Positions 36,171-44,551 of a DNA stretch of 53,252 bases are shown piece after piece. Position 1 is the stretch's first letter. Every line of letters starts with the position of its first letter. The translations under genes and the position numbers were made by a program. The notes beneath the pieces were generated by a model. It worked only from the letters and a program-made list of their open reading frames with translations. It made no database searches and was not told the DNA's origin. Source of the stretch: CAWULT01 sp963923455 (GTDB taxonomy: Bacteria > Acidobacteriota > Vicinamibacteria > Vicinamibacterales > UBA2999); NCBI GenBank assembly GCA_963923455.1, contig CAWULT010000018.1, positions 1 to 53,252 on the forward strand, in the 5' to 3' direction.

Positions 36171-36833
36171 ATGGTCTCCCGCGCTCCGCTAAGCCTCTCG
36201 ATGGGTCGTCGCCGTGAAGACACCGTCCCCCACCTTGTGCTCGTGGCGGTGCCCGGACATGTGGTGCCTCATCGACCGGACCCGCTTCCCCCCGAGGTGT
36301 TACTGGAGGCCCTGACACACGCCCCGACGCCCGAGACCGTGTGGCAACTGGCCCTTCGGTGGGGGTGGCTCGGTGGTCCTGAGTCCTATGCCGAGGTGGA
36401 CGCCTATCCGGCCCCGGCGATGGCGGAGCCGGTGTCGCGCTGGCTGGAGACCCTGACGGCACTTCGGACGTGTGTCCAGACGTGGCAAGACGCGCGTGCC
36501 CGGGGTGGACGACCGACCGATCCGCGGGAAGACCCGCGACTGGTCCAACTCGACGAAGTCACCACGCAGGTGGGTAGGGACCCGAGCGTGCACTGGCGGC
36601 TCCATCTAGACGGCTGGCGGCCACAGGCCCCGACATTGGCGCAGGCGCTGTGGATCGCGTGCGGCGACCTTGTGCGGCGCGATGGAGAACTACGGCCCTG
36701 CGTGGAGTGCGGGCGTTGGATGGAGATTGGCCCGGGGGCGTTCTCGAAGAATCGTCAGCTGTGTTCAGACGCCTGCAAGCTCACCCGGCATCGGCGACGG
36801 CATGCCATTGGAGGAAGGGACCCCGTCCAGTAG
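36171..36833 (+). CDS. Zinc-finger protein with duplicated 3' end
   Basis: This 220-residue protein is of unknown function. The N-terminal ~140 residues have no recognised domain. The C-terminus contains a four-Cys zinc module: Cys177-x2-Cys180 (LRPCVECGRWMEIGPGAF) and Cys198-x3-Cys202 (QLCSDACKLTRHRRR), with a basic end. It loosely resembles the CGNR-type zinc finger of ABATE-domain regulators, but this is not certain. The last ~60 codons recur at 44232-44419. It is the first plus-strand gene after the AT-rich control region. Confidence 0.6.
   Translation: MVSRAPLSLSMGRRREDTVPHLVLVAVPGHVVPHRPDPLPPEVLLEALTHAPTPETVWQLALRWGWLGGPESYAEVDAYPAPAMAEPVSRWLETLTALRTCVQTWQDARARGGRPTDPREDPRLVQLDEVTTQVGRDPSVHWRLHLDGWRPQAPTLAQALWIACGDLVRRDGELRPCVECGRWMEIGPGAFSKNRQLCSDACKLTRHRRRHAIGGRDPVQ
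36609..36796 (+). repeat. 188-bp direct repeat, copy 1 (inside zinc-finger gene)
   Basis: This segment matches 44232-44419 base for base without gaps, with eight differences by eye. Six are silent in the zinc-finger frame and two change residues (Gln to Lys, Pro to Ser). It covers the end of the gene including the zinc module. Confidence 0.9.
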
Positions 36834-36950
36834 GGCTTTTATTGGCTGAACACCAGAATCCGTGGCTAGAAGCCGGATCAGAGGACGAAGATATAGCGTA
36901 TGACCTCGGCTGTCACACCCTCTTGGTAGCCTAGCCAACATCGAGGACAC

Positions 36951-37160
36951 ATGGCGCTCGCCCCCGTAATCATTCAGGGATATCCACGGCAGTTCCGAAC
37001 CCGAACGAGAGGACTCTGTAACGCCTGTGGACAACGGAAGGCGAAGTTCTCCTACTGCGGTCGAGTTCGCGCCGACCGCAATCACACCCTGTGTTTTCGG
37101 TGCTTCCGGGCGCTCGCAAATCGCGCGCGCGCAGCAATTCAATCAGAGAGGGACAGATGA
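36951..37160 (+). CDS. Small zinc-finger protein
   Basis: This 69-residue protein has two Cys pairs, Cys23-x2-Cys26 (GLCNACGQRKAKFSYCG) and Cys48-x2-Cys51 (HTLCFRCFRALANRARA), and a basic N-terminus. Small proteins with this pattern are common in GC-rich bacteria and islands; function is unknown. The stop overlaps the next start (ATGA), so the two are probably translated together. Confidence 0.55.
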   Translation: MALAPVIIQGYPRQFRTRTRGLCNACGQRKAKFSYCGRVRADRNHTLCFRCFRALANRARAAIQSERDR

Positions 37161-37333
37161 GAGCCAAGACGATGGTGAACCACCGCTTCACGAAGTCAGG
37201 CGTCCGGACAACGGTTCGGCAACAGTATGGAAACACCACTAGTACCCGGACCTACGGCGCAGAACGACCGACCTACAGCACGACCACCACGCGAACTGGG
37301 AACATCTCGTGGACGCGGCGGACTAAGTGGTGA
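37157..37333 (+). CDS. Short Thr/Arg-rich protein
   Basis: A start overlapping the previous stop by 4 bases gives 58 residues, MRAKTMVNHRFTKSGVRTTV ending TRTGNISWTRRTKW. It is basic and rich in Thr and Tyr. No domain was recognised. The overlap with the zinc-finger gene is the main support. Confidence 0.4.
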   Translation: MRAKTMVNHRFTKSGVRTTVRQQYGNTTSTRTYGAERPTYSTTTTRTGNISWTRRTKW

Positions 37334-37422
37334 ACAACTAGGCGCGTTGCCCGTTATGGCCTGAGCGCACTGGCGGCTCAGATCTGCCGAGACCCGTCTG
37401 CCAGTGAGACATAACTCGTCGA

Positions 37423-37451
37423 CTCGGCACCGCCAGGTGAGCGGTGCCGAG
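37423..37451. terminator. Hairpin, possible terminator
   Basis: A perfect 11-bp stem (ctcggcaccgc / gcggtgccgag) with a 7-base loop lies about 90 bp after the previous gene and about 130 bp before the nuclease gene. No T-run follows. Confidence 0.4.
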
Positions 37452-37579
37452 GATATTATCTCCAGGCGAATAGCAGACTCGGTGACTCCTTCCTAGGATG
37501 GGGCAGCAATGCCCTCTCCGCGACCGAGCGTCCGCTAAGCCAAGACTACTTGTTACCACGCCTGATGAGATCAGGACAC

Positions 37580-38272
37580 ATGATCGAACCTCCGAATCAT
37601 GCCTCCAAGTCGTGGGTTCTAAGCCCCTCCGATTTTGGATTCTTATGGGACGAATGCCGGCGCTGCTTCTATCGCAAGGTTGTCCTTGGCAGGCTGCGCC
37701 CCAAAGCCCCGTTCCCGAAGATCTTCGGGGACATCGACGAGCACATGAAGCGCTTCTACGAAGGCAAACGTACTGATGCCATGGGTACCGGGATGCCTGA
37801 CGGGATAGTGCATGTTTCCGACCAATGGGTCGTCTCACGGCCCATCACTCGACCTGGCCGCGCTGGCACATGTGTGATCCGAGGCAAGTTCGACACCGTC
37901 CTCCGCTGCGATGACGGGAGTTACGCAGTCATTGACTACAAGACGACGTCACCGTCTTCCAAGACTATTGAGAAGTACTTCTGTCAACTACACGCGTATG
38001 CCTATGCGCTGGAACATCCTGCAGCGGGTGCTTTGGAGTTGGCTCCCGTTCGGCATTTAGGCATTCTGGCGTTCAAGCCAGACACATTCGCGCAAGGGAA
38101 AACGGGACGAGTTGGGTTTGCTGGTCATGTCACCTGGCATCCTGTGCACCGCGATGACACCAGGTTTCTTGAATTCCTTGATGAGGTCCTTGGCGTGCTG
38201 GAGGCACCGAGTGCGCCGCCATCAAGCAGTACGTGCCAGTGGTGTAGCTACCAGAGCCATACAGAAGGTTAG
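37580..38272 (+). CDS. RecB-like PD-(D/E)XK nuclease with four-cysteine cluster
   Basis: This 230-residue protein is a RecB/Cas4-type nuclease. The core reads GKFDTVLRCDDGSYAVIDYK, giving Asp105 (motif I/II region), Asp119 and Lys121. It is followed by CQLHAYAYALE with Gln136 and Tyr140, the RecB-family QxxxY helix. Two Cys near the N-terminus (ECRRC, residues 26 and 29) and two at the C-terminus (CQWC, 219 and 222) form the pattern that holds a 4Fe-4S cluster in Cas4 and AddB. The ATG at 37580 is chosen; TTG 37550 and ATG 37565 are alternatives. It opens a plus-strand group that includes RmuC and a helicase. Its role is probably DNA end processing. Confidence 0.8.
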   Translation: MIEPPNHASKSWVLSPSDFGFLWDECRRCFYRKVVLGRLRPKAPFPKIFGDIDEHMKRFYEGKRTDAMGTGMPDGIVHVSDQWVVSRPITRPGRAGTCVIRGKFDTVLRCDDGSYAVIDYKTTSPSSKTIEKYFCQLHAYAYALEHPAAGALELAPVRHLGILAFKPDTFAQGKTGRVGFAGHVTWHPVHRDDTRFLEFLDEVLGVLEAPSAPPSSSTCQWCSYQSHTEG

Positions 38273-38390
38273 GGCTAACGATATCGCTGTAGCCGTGTTG
38301 TTCCAAAGCACTAACAACATACCAGGCCTTCGCAATGGATCACTGCTACGCGTGCACCAACCCGGCGACTAGCCAGATTTCTATTTGCCA

Positions 38391-38540
38391 TCCTGGGAGG
38401 GTTTCGTGCTCACTTTCATCCTCGCTGTGACTTGCGTGCTGAACCTCTCGGTTGCGCTATTGACCTTGGTCGCGCTCCGCCACAGGAGCGCGGTCACCTC
38501 CGATGAGGCCGTTGCTAGTAGCCCTACTCGAACCGCAGAG
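38391..38540 (+). repeat. Duplicated leader, copy 1 (ribosome-binding site plus membrane segment)
   Basis: From cctgggagggtttcgtgctc onward, about 150 bp closely match 41214-41362. The copy includes the ribosome-binding site, the GTG start and the transmembrane helix codons. Of the first 44 residues, 35 are identical. A short stretch further upstream (about 38320-38340 versus 41180-41200) also matches. Confidence 0.85.
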
Positions 38541-39254
38541 TCTCGTCCCAGTGCGCCAGTGATTAGCCAGAAGTCAGGGCCTGCATCAGGACACATCGGT
38601 GGTGTTGCGAATGGGCGTGACACGGAGACGCACGCCGCACTTCATACTCTCACCGCCGCAGCCGGTGAACTGGTGGCCGCTCATCAGAATCTACTGTTAC
38701 AAGCCGAGACACTGTTTGTTCGCCACTCTGGGGACGACTTGCGACTCGTACTGAATGCCTTTGTTGAAGCGACAAGAACGTGGAATGACGCACATCACTC
38801 AGCGACTAATAGCCGACTCGATGCCATCGACCGTCGCCTAGTTGAAATCACTTATCAGACACAGGTCTTGTTGCAGCTCTTGAGGCACGCACAGTCTCTG
38901 GTGAGCAAGAGCGACATGGCCGTGGCCCTTGAAGTCACCACATCGAGCAACAATGGGACTGTCGACACACCCGCACAAGAGCCCGAAGTCTATACCAACA
39001 TCCAATCTGATGGTCTGCATGAGGCCGTCGAGGTCGAACGCCGCCCAGAAGGTCCCACCGACGGGCATGCTCAAACAGAGGCAGCAGGTCTGGCCATCGC
39101 CGATGGTGAGCAAGAGCCTAGTCTCCTCCGCGACTTAGCAAGCGAGGAGAATCCAGACACGGCAGAAGAAGCGAGATTCAGAGAAGAAGAGTTATCGCTG
39201 TATCGCCGTCGTCTCGGCAGGTCGATCGATAGCGGTTGGTACTATGAAGATTGA
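38406..39254 (+). CDS. Membrane-anchored helical protein of unknown function
   Basis: A GTG at 38406, five bases after ggagg, gives 282 residues. One transmembrane helix (VLTFILAVTCVLNLSVALLT) is followed by a cytosolic region with a Ser/Thr/Pro linker, then a helical, coiled-coil-like stretch (AGELVAAHQNLLLQAETLFV; RRLVEITYQTQVLLQLLRHA). An acidic tail ends RSIDSGWYYED. The protein lacks enzymatic motifs and is likely a membrane tether or sensor for the surrounding nuclease/helicase genes. The first ~44 residues are shared with the short protein at 41228. The alternative TTG start at 38385 is less likely, as both copies keep the GTG. Confidence 0.65.
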   Translation: MLTFILAVTCVLNLSVALLTLVALRHRSAVTSDEAVASSPTRTAESRPSAPVISQKSGPASGHIGGVANGRDTETHAALHTLTAAAGELVAAHQNLLLQAETLFVRHSGDDLRLVLNAFVEATRTWNDAHHSATNSRLDAIDRRLVEITYQTQVLLQLLRHAQSLVSKSDMAVALEVTTSSNNGTVDTPAQEPEVYTNIQSDGLHEAVEVERRPEGPTDGHAQTEAAGLAIADGEQEPSLLRDLASEENPDTAEEARFREEELSLYRRRLGRSIDSGWYYED

Positions 39255-39594
39255 CAACGCCACGCCCAAGCATAGATTTGACCATAAGCCGTAGAAGTGG
39301 TTCTGACCTGCCGGGTGTCTTCGGACCAAGCCTCACTGGAGAATGGTGCCGGTTGACGCCCGTCGCTCACGCGCAGCAATTGACGGCACGGACGAAGACG
39401 GCGAAAGGAACCGCCCGATTCTAAAACAGATCCGCTACTGAACGAGCGGGGCGTCAGCGCTAAAGAATCGGGGTATGGGCCGAGTCCGGGGAGTCAGTGA
39501 ATGACATCCTGAAGGAATCTGTAACGCGCCAGTAGGACGGTCTTAGGTGAATGTCACGCGCAAGAATTGCCACTCTAATTAGGATGTACGCGCT
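39255..39594. other. 340-bp gap before rmuC
   Basis: No gene or clear structure was found. Frames are short and without ribosome-binding sites. It may hold the rmuC promoter. Confidence 0.5.
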
Positions 39595-41046
39595 ATGGAT
39601 AGACTTCCATTATTAGTAGGAACCCTGATCGGCTGTCTATTCGGAGCCGCAGTGGCTACCGTCTACTTCATGCGTTCAGCTCGCAGCGCCAGCCAGGTGA
39701 TTACTGAGACTGACGAGAGACAGACAGAGTTGGCGTCCGCGCAGCAAGAAGCAGCCAGCGCTAAGGCTACGCTTGTGTCTGTCCGGGAGCAACTGAGCGA
39801 CATGCGCATGCAGGTCGAAAAGGAGCGCCAGCGCGCAGAGCGAGAGTCGACGCTGCGTTCGACAACCCAGCAGGAGCTACGAGGCGTTCAGGAGCGGATC
39901 GCCGAGCGTGAGAAGTCAATCGTCGAACTGAGGACCGTCATCGAGCAATCGAAGACGGCCCTGACTGATACATTCAAGGCAACCGGTGCCGACGTGCTCC
40001 GACAGACTGCGGAATCTCTAATCCAGCAGGCGCGCGAGCAGTTCCAAGGCCAGTACACCCTATCGCAGCAGGATCTCGAGGCACGTCAGCGGTCTATCGA
40101 TGCGACGCTCGCACCCATCCGGGAGCAACTTGTTAAGAATGAACAGTTGGTGAAGGAGCTCGGCGAGAAGCGCGAAGGGGACGCAAAGACGCTTGGCGAG
40201 CAGCTAAAGCAGATTTCGGAGCTCCAGCAGAAAGCCTCGTGGGCGGCGCAGTCGCTGTCGATCGCGTTGCGGGATAACCGACAGCGGGGCCGGTGGGGCG
40301 AGGTATCACTCCGTAACATCGCCGAGATGGCCGGCTTGGTCAAGAACGTGGACTTCGCTGAGCAGGCAAGCATCGCGGGTGACGATGGTGCATTGGTGCG
40401 CCCCGACATGACGGTACGGCTACCCGGGGGAAGGTTTGTGCCAATCGACTCTAAGGTGCCGATGAATGCGTACTTCGACTCGCTCGACCACGCATTGTCG
40501 GACGCAGAGCGGGCCCAAAAACGAGCCGAGCATGCACAAGCACTCCGGGGGCATGTACGTGGACTTAGCTCACGCGAGTACGCCAAGGCGCTGGGGGAGG
40601 GCGTCGAAATCACAGTGCTCTTCATGCCGTTTGAGAGTGGGTTGATCGCCGCGCTTGAAGAAGATGGAGATATTCATCGGATGGCTTTGGATGCGCGTGT
40701 GGTTATCTGTACCGCATCCACTCTGCTTGCATTGCTGCGCACCTGCGCGCTGCAGTGGCAGCAGGCAACGCTGAACGAAAATGCCCGTCGGATCGGTGAG
40801 AGCGCCAAGGATATGCTTCACCGGATCGGCGTGTTCGCTGAGCACCTTGGGAAGGTCGGTGCCGGGCTGGATGACGCGACGAAGGCCTACAACCAAGCGG
40901 TCGGATCATTCAATGCGCGGCTCCTGCCGGGCGCTCGTGACACGGCCGAACTTGCTGGCGACCACACCAGCGTGCCAGAAGAGCTCGAGTCGGTGGATAC
41001 TGTGCGTCGCGAGGTGAAGACACGGGCCCTGCCGACGAGCGTGTAA
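39595..41046 (+). CDS. rmuC: RmuC family DNA recombination/nuclease protein
   Basis: This 483-residue protein has an N-terminal transmembrane helix (LLVGTLIGCLFGAAVATVYF), a coiled-coil region at about 35-190 and the RmuC domain. The domain is recognised from NRQRGRWGEVSLRNIAEMAG, RPDMTVRLPGGRFVPIDSKV and LSSREYAKALGEGVEITVLF. RmuC limits recombination at inverted repeats and is a predicted endonuclease-fold protein. Chromosomal rmuC genes are usual, but this one lies in an island between a nuclease and a helicase, as in some defence loci. No rmuC-neighbour genes of normal chromosomes are present. Confidence 0.9.
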   Translation: MDRLPLLVGTLIGCLFGAAVATVYFMRSARSASQVITETDERQTELASAQQEAASAKATLVSVREQLSDMRMQVEKERQRAERESTLRSTTQQELRGVQERIAEREKSIVELRTVIEQSKTALTDTFKATGADVLRQTAESLIQQAREQFQGQYTLSQQDLEARQRSIDATLAPIREQLVKNEQLVKELGEKREGDAKTLGEQLKQISELQQKASWAAQSLSIALRDNRQRGRWGEVSLRNIAEMAGLVKNVDFAEQASIAGDDGALVRPDMTVRLPGGRFVPIDSKVPMNAYFDSLDHALSDAERAQKRAEHAQALRGHVRGLSSREYAKALGEGVEITVLFMPFESGLIAALEEDGDIHRMALDARVVICTASTLLALLRTCALQWQQATLNENARRIGESAKDMLHRIGVFAEHLGKVGAGLDDATKAYNQAVGSFNARLLPGARDTAELAGDHTSVPEELESVDTVRREVKTRALPTSV

Positions 41047-41213
41047 AGTCTAGCGTTGAGTCCGATCACGCAATGGCAATCATCTCGCCAGCCACGTCAG
41101 AGGTACTGGTGGTTCATGGATTTTTGACTAGATCCAGGCACCAAGACATATCTGATGATCGAGATATTTAGGAACACCATATCAGGCCTGCGCAAGGGAC
41201 CGCCGATACCGTG

Positions 41214-41362
41214 CCTGGGAGGGTTTCGTGCTCACCTTCATCCTCGTTGTGATCTGCGTGCTGAACCTCTCGGTTGCGCTATCGACCTTGGTCGCGCTCC
41301 GCGACCAGAGCGCGGTCACCTCCGACGCGGCTATCGCCAGCAGCCGTGCTCGGACCGCAACG
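41214..41362 (+). repeat. Duplicated leader, copy 2
   Basis: This is the second copy of the leader at 38391-38540, again with ribosome-binding site, GTG start and the membrane segment. Differences cluster after the helix. Confidence 0.85.
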
Positions 41363-41533
41363 CTTGGTATAAGAATCGCCAAGGCACTCGGCAGCCAGGC
41401 GAATGCGGATCTGTTCGAGGCCTTGAACGGAACGGCCTCCATTCCGTTCGAGAAAGAGAAACACGTACGCATTGCCGTGAAGGTGATCGAACATCGCGGC
41501 AACGAAGTGATAACCATCCGGCGGCTTTCGTGA
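41228..41533 (+). CDS. Short chimeric membrane protein: leader plus Mod-like tail
   Basis: This 101-residue protein joins two parts. Residues 1-44 repeat the membrane leader of the 38406 gene (VLTFILVVICVLNLSVALST). Residues about 61-101, ADLFEALNGTASIPFEKEKH and then RIAVKVIEHRGNEVITIRRL, resemble the last 41 residues of the type III Mod protein coded at 46644. About 19 of 41 positions are identical, including PFEK and RIAVKVI. No catalytic part is present. It ends 9 bp before the helicase start. It may be the scar of a deleted methyltransferase gene or a working adaptor. Confidence 0.6.
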   Translation: MLTFILVVICVLNLSVALSTLVALRDQSAVTSDAAIASSRARTATLGIRIAKALGSQANADLFEALNGTASIPFEKEKHVRIAVKVIEHRGNEVITIRRLS

Positions 41534-41542
41534 GGGACAACC

Positions 41543-44134
41543 ATGCCCGCAGCGTGTCTTCCTGACATTCTTCATATTCTGCATCGAGTCGGCTTGCCGC
41601 CCCTTGAGGCCGTCACTTTGCCGTCGAAGCAGGCGGCCTACGCTGACGTGCCGGAACAGCTGGCGCCGCAGCTTCGATCGGAGCTCTCACTTCTCTATCC
41701 AGCGGGCTTGTACTCGCATCAGGCTAGGGCGATTGCTGTGGTGGCGGCGGGCGAAGACGTATGCCTTGCGACGCCAACGGCCTCCGGAAAAAGTCTGGTG
41801 TTCATGTCCGCGTCAGTAGACCTTCTGCTGCGAGACCGGTCGGCCCGCATCCTGGCACTATATCCGGCCAAGGCTCTCATTCAGGATCAGTTAGATAAAT
41901 GGCAGGCTTTCCTCCGACCATTTGGTGAGCAAGCAGGTTTCATCGATGGCAGCGTCACGCCTAAGGCTCGCCCGGCGCTCCTCTCCGATAAGCGTGTGAT
42001 TGCGATGACGCCAGACGTCGGGCACGCATGGCTGATGAGCCATCTATCGACTCCTGAGGTCCGGTCGTTCCTGGCTAACCTCAAATTGCTCATCCTCGAT
42101 GAGGCGCACGTCTACGACGGTGCGTTCGGCACCAACATGGCGTACTTCCTGAGAAGGCTTGCCCTCGCATCCGGAGCCTTCCGATTGGTGTGCAGCACCG
42201 CCACGATTGGCTCACCCGCGAGTTTCATGGAACAACTGACCGGACGGACGATGCATGTGCTGGATGCCGAAGATGACGGCAGTGCGGTCGCCGAAAAGTC
42301 GATCTTGCTTTCTCCCGCTTCGGGAAAAGGTGGATTCGACAAGACCGTTCAGTTGCTTGCTGAACTAGCACGTTATGGAAAAGCACGCTTTCTTGCGTTC
42401 GGCGATTCCAGAAAAGCCGTTGAGCGGATGGTTGGCGCGATCTTGAGGCAGAAGGAAGGCCAGCCGGCCGAGGATTCTGACGACAACAACATGCCAGATG
42501 ACGACTACCCGAACTGGCCGCGTCTCGAGCACGTACTGCCTTATAGGGCGGGCTACGAGAACGACGACCGGGACGCCATTCAACAGGCGCTGTTCAGAGG
42601 CTCTCTCGCCGGAGTCGTGTCTACGAGCGCAATGGAGCTGGGTCTCGACATCGGAGACCTAGACATCGTGGTCCTTCTCAATACTCCGCCAACGATGAAG
42701 TCATTCCGCCAGCGAATCGGCAGAGCGGGCCGCCGCAAAGAAGCTATCTGCATCCTGATCGACGACCAGGAGAAGATGGCGCCACTTCACGCCTACTTGT
42801 CTCGGCCGTCTGAGCCGAGCTGGTTGTACTTGGACAACCGTTACATTCAGTATTCGAATGCGATCTGCGCTGCCTTTGAGTGCCAGGCCCGTGGCCTCAA
42901 AACAACAACCGGACAGGAATTCAGCGGGCTGCCAAGCACCTTCGCTCGTTTCGTGGATAACGAATTAGACCCCAAGGAGGCCGTCCCGCCGGACCTGTAC
43001 GGGCTTAAACAGCGAGCGCAGGGCAACCCACACTTCGAGTTCCCAGTTCGATCGGCTGCCGAACTGAATTTCGAGGTGCTCGGCCCGTTTGAGATGAAGC
43101 TGGGCTCCCTTTCCTACGGGCAGGCTCTGCGCGAAGCGTACCCCGGTGCCGTGTACTACTACATGGCGCGTCCCTTCCGGGTGCAGTCACTCGACTACCG
43201 TCGCCGGCAGATCAAGGCATCTAATTCCAAGCACCTTACAACGAAACCGCTCTTAGAAGTAATGGCATTTCCGGACTTCAAGAACGGCATCCTGAAGGCT
43301 TGGCGGTCCAGCGATGGCTTCGTAGCGGAGGTGGAGCTTCAGGTAAACGAACGCATCAAGGGCTTCTCCGAGCGGCGCGGTCAGAAGAAGATGCCCCCTC
43401 ACGAGTACGGGCCCGGCTCTCCGTACAGCCAAAAGCCGCTCTCCCGTCCCTTCAAGACCACTGGCGTGTGCTGGGCGTTTCCAGAACGGCTCGAACGGCC
43501 TGAGGCTCTCACCACGCGGTTGATGCAGGCGTTCGCGTATGGCTGCGGCATCCATGAGCGGGATCTGGGCGTGGCCTTGTTCCATGCGAACGAGGGCCCT
43601 CACTCACCAGAGCCAGTCAAAGGTGCGGTGATCTTTGATTCGAACAACGGAAGTCTACGACTGACTGAGCGACTTGGCCGTGAGTTCAAGGATGTGATTA
43701 TCTCGGCCCTTAAGGAGGGCCAGAACGCACCGAACGTCGAGGCCGACCTGCGCACCCTCTTGAGCCTTGTGGTGGCACTCGAACCAGTGCAGACCGCCCT
43801 GCCGGGTGTAGAACCGGCGGCGACGGAAGGCGACTGGATCCGCGTGATCGGTCGCCAGCAACCGGCGTTGTACCTGAGTGGAGACGCGCCTTCGGAGGTA
43901 ACGGTCCTTGACTTCAGGTACACGCCGCACGGGCTGATGTACCAGCTTGAGCCACTCAGAAAGCCCGGCTATCAGGTGGCCAGCGATGGAACGATCTCAG
44001 CGAAGCCTGCAATGAAGTGGATGGTTCTGGCGTCGACGGTTCAAGCTCTTCCGGGTGTGACTCGCCAAGTCCGGTACAACGTCGTAAGCGGAGAAGAAAA
44101 GGCTGACGTGGCTCCGGCCGTTTCGGAGTTGTAA
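41543..44134 (+). CDS. MrfA/YprA-like superfamily 2 helicase
   Basis: This 863-residue helicase has Walker A ATPTASGKS (76-84), LILDEAHVYDG (DEAH 186-189), CSTATIGSP (motif III), STSAMELGLDIGDLD (motif V) and RQRIGRAGRR (motif VI). This set matches the MrfA/Hrq1 group, including DISARM DrmA, which have a DUF1998 zinc domain at the C-terminus. Here the C-terminal region shows a DUF1998-like segment (around GAVIFDSNNGSLRLTERLG), but the four-cysteine cluster is missing. The start at 41543 follows gaggg. It is the last gene of the plus-strand group. Confidence 0.85.
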   Translation: MPAACLPDILHILHRVGLPPLEAVTLPSKQAAYADVPEQLAPQLRSELSLLYPAGLYSHQARAIAVVAAGEDVCLATPTASGKSLVFMSASVDLLLRDRSARILALYPAKALIQDQLDKWQAFLRPFGEQAGFIDGSVTPKARPALLSDKRVIAMTPDVGHAWLMSHLSTPEVRSFLANLKLLILDEAHVYDGAFGTNMAYFLRRLALASGAFRLVCSTATIGSPASFMEQLTGRTMHVLDAEDDGSAVAEKSILLSPASGKGGFDKTVQLLAELARYGKARFLAFGDSRKAVERMVGAILRQKEGQPAEDSDDNNMPDDDYPNWPRLEHVLPYRAGYENDDRDAIQQALFRGSLAGVVSTSAMELGLDIGDLDIVVLLNTPPTMKSFRQRIGRAGRRKEAICILIDDQEKMAPLHAYLSRPSEPSWLYLDNRYIQYSNAICAAFECQARGLKTTTGQEFSGLPSTFARFVDNELDPKEAVPPDLYGLKQRAQGNPHFEFPVRSAAELNFEVLGPFEMKLGSLSYGQALREAYPGAVYYYMARPFRVQSLDYRRRQIKASNSKHLTTKPLLEVMAFPDFKNGILKAWRSSDGFVAEVELQVNERIKGFSERRGQKKMPPHEYGPGSPYSQKPLSRPFKTTGVCWAFPERLERPEALTTRLMQAFAYGCGIHERDLGVALFHANEGPHSPEPVKGAVIFDSNNGSLRLTERLGREFKDVIISALKEGQNAPNVEADLRTLLSLVVALEPVQTALPGVEPAATEGDWIRVIGRQQPALYLSGDAPSEVTVLDFRYTPHGLMYQLEPLRKPGYQVASDGTISAKPAMKWMVLASTVQALPGVTRQVRYNVVSGEEKADVAPAVSEL

Positions 44135-44190
44135 CCCGCATGGCGAAGAGATAGAAACAGCAGAAACCTTAAGCCGCCAGGACAACCACG

Positions 44191-44228
44191 CTCTGAAAGA
44201 CGGCACGTGACCCGGCAGTCCTCAGTAC
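44191..44228 (+). repeat. 38-bp perfect direct repeat, left copy
   Basis: The sequence ctctgaaagacggcacgtga, continuing to 44228, is identical to 52998-53035 over 38 bp. It lies 57 bp after the helicase stop and three bases before the zinc-finger fragment. The two copies bracket the restriction-modification operon. Confidence 0.95.
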
Positions 44229-44231
44229 GGT

Positions 44232-44444
44232 GACGGCTGGCGCCCAAAGGCCTCGACATTGGCGCAGGCGCTGTGGATCGCGTGCGGCGATCTTGTCCGG
44301 CGCGATGGCGAACTACGGCCCTGCGTGGAGTGCGGGCGTTGGATGGAGATTGGCCCCGGGGCGTTTTCGAAGAATCGTCAGCTGTGTTCAGACGCCTGCA
44401 AGCTCACCCGGCATCGGCGGCGTGCGGCGGCCAGCCACCCATAG
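44232..44444 (+). pseudogene. 3' fragment of a zinc-finger gene
   Basis: Sixty codons matching the end of the gene at 36171 (DGWRPKASTLAQALWIACGD onward, with both CxxC-type pairs and KLTRHRRR) are followed by a different C-terminus, AAASHP. The frame is closed by a stop at 44208 upstream and has no start, so the N-terminal ~150 residues are missing. Silent changes dominate the differences, so this is probably a piece of a related functional gene rather than a fresh copy. Confidence 0.85.
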
Positions 44445-44551
44445 ACGACTTGTATATTCCCCGACCGCCGCAGAGGCGTCAGCACGCGAGACGGAGATTT
44501 CGACTGCGGCCGCAGATCCGAAGATGACCGAGGGCGACGCTCAGGGACACG

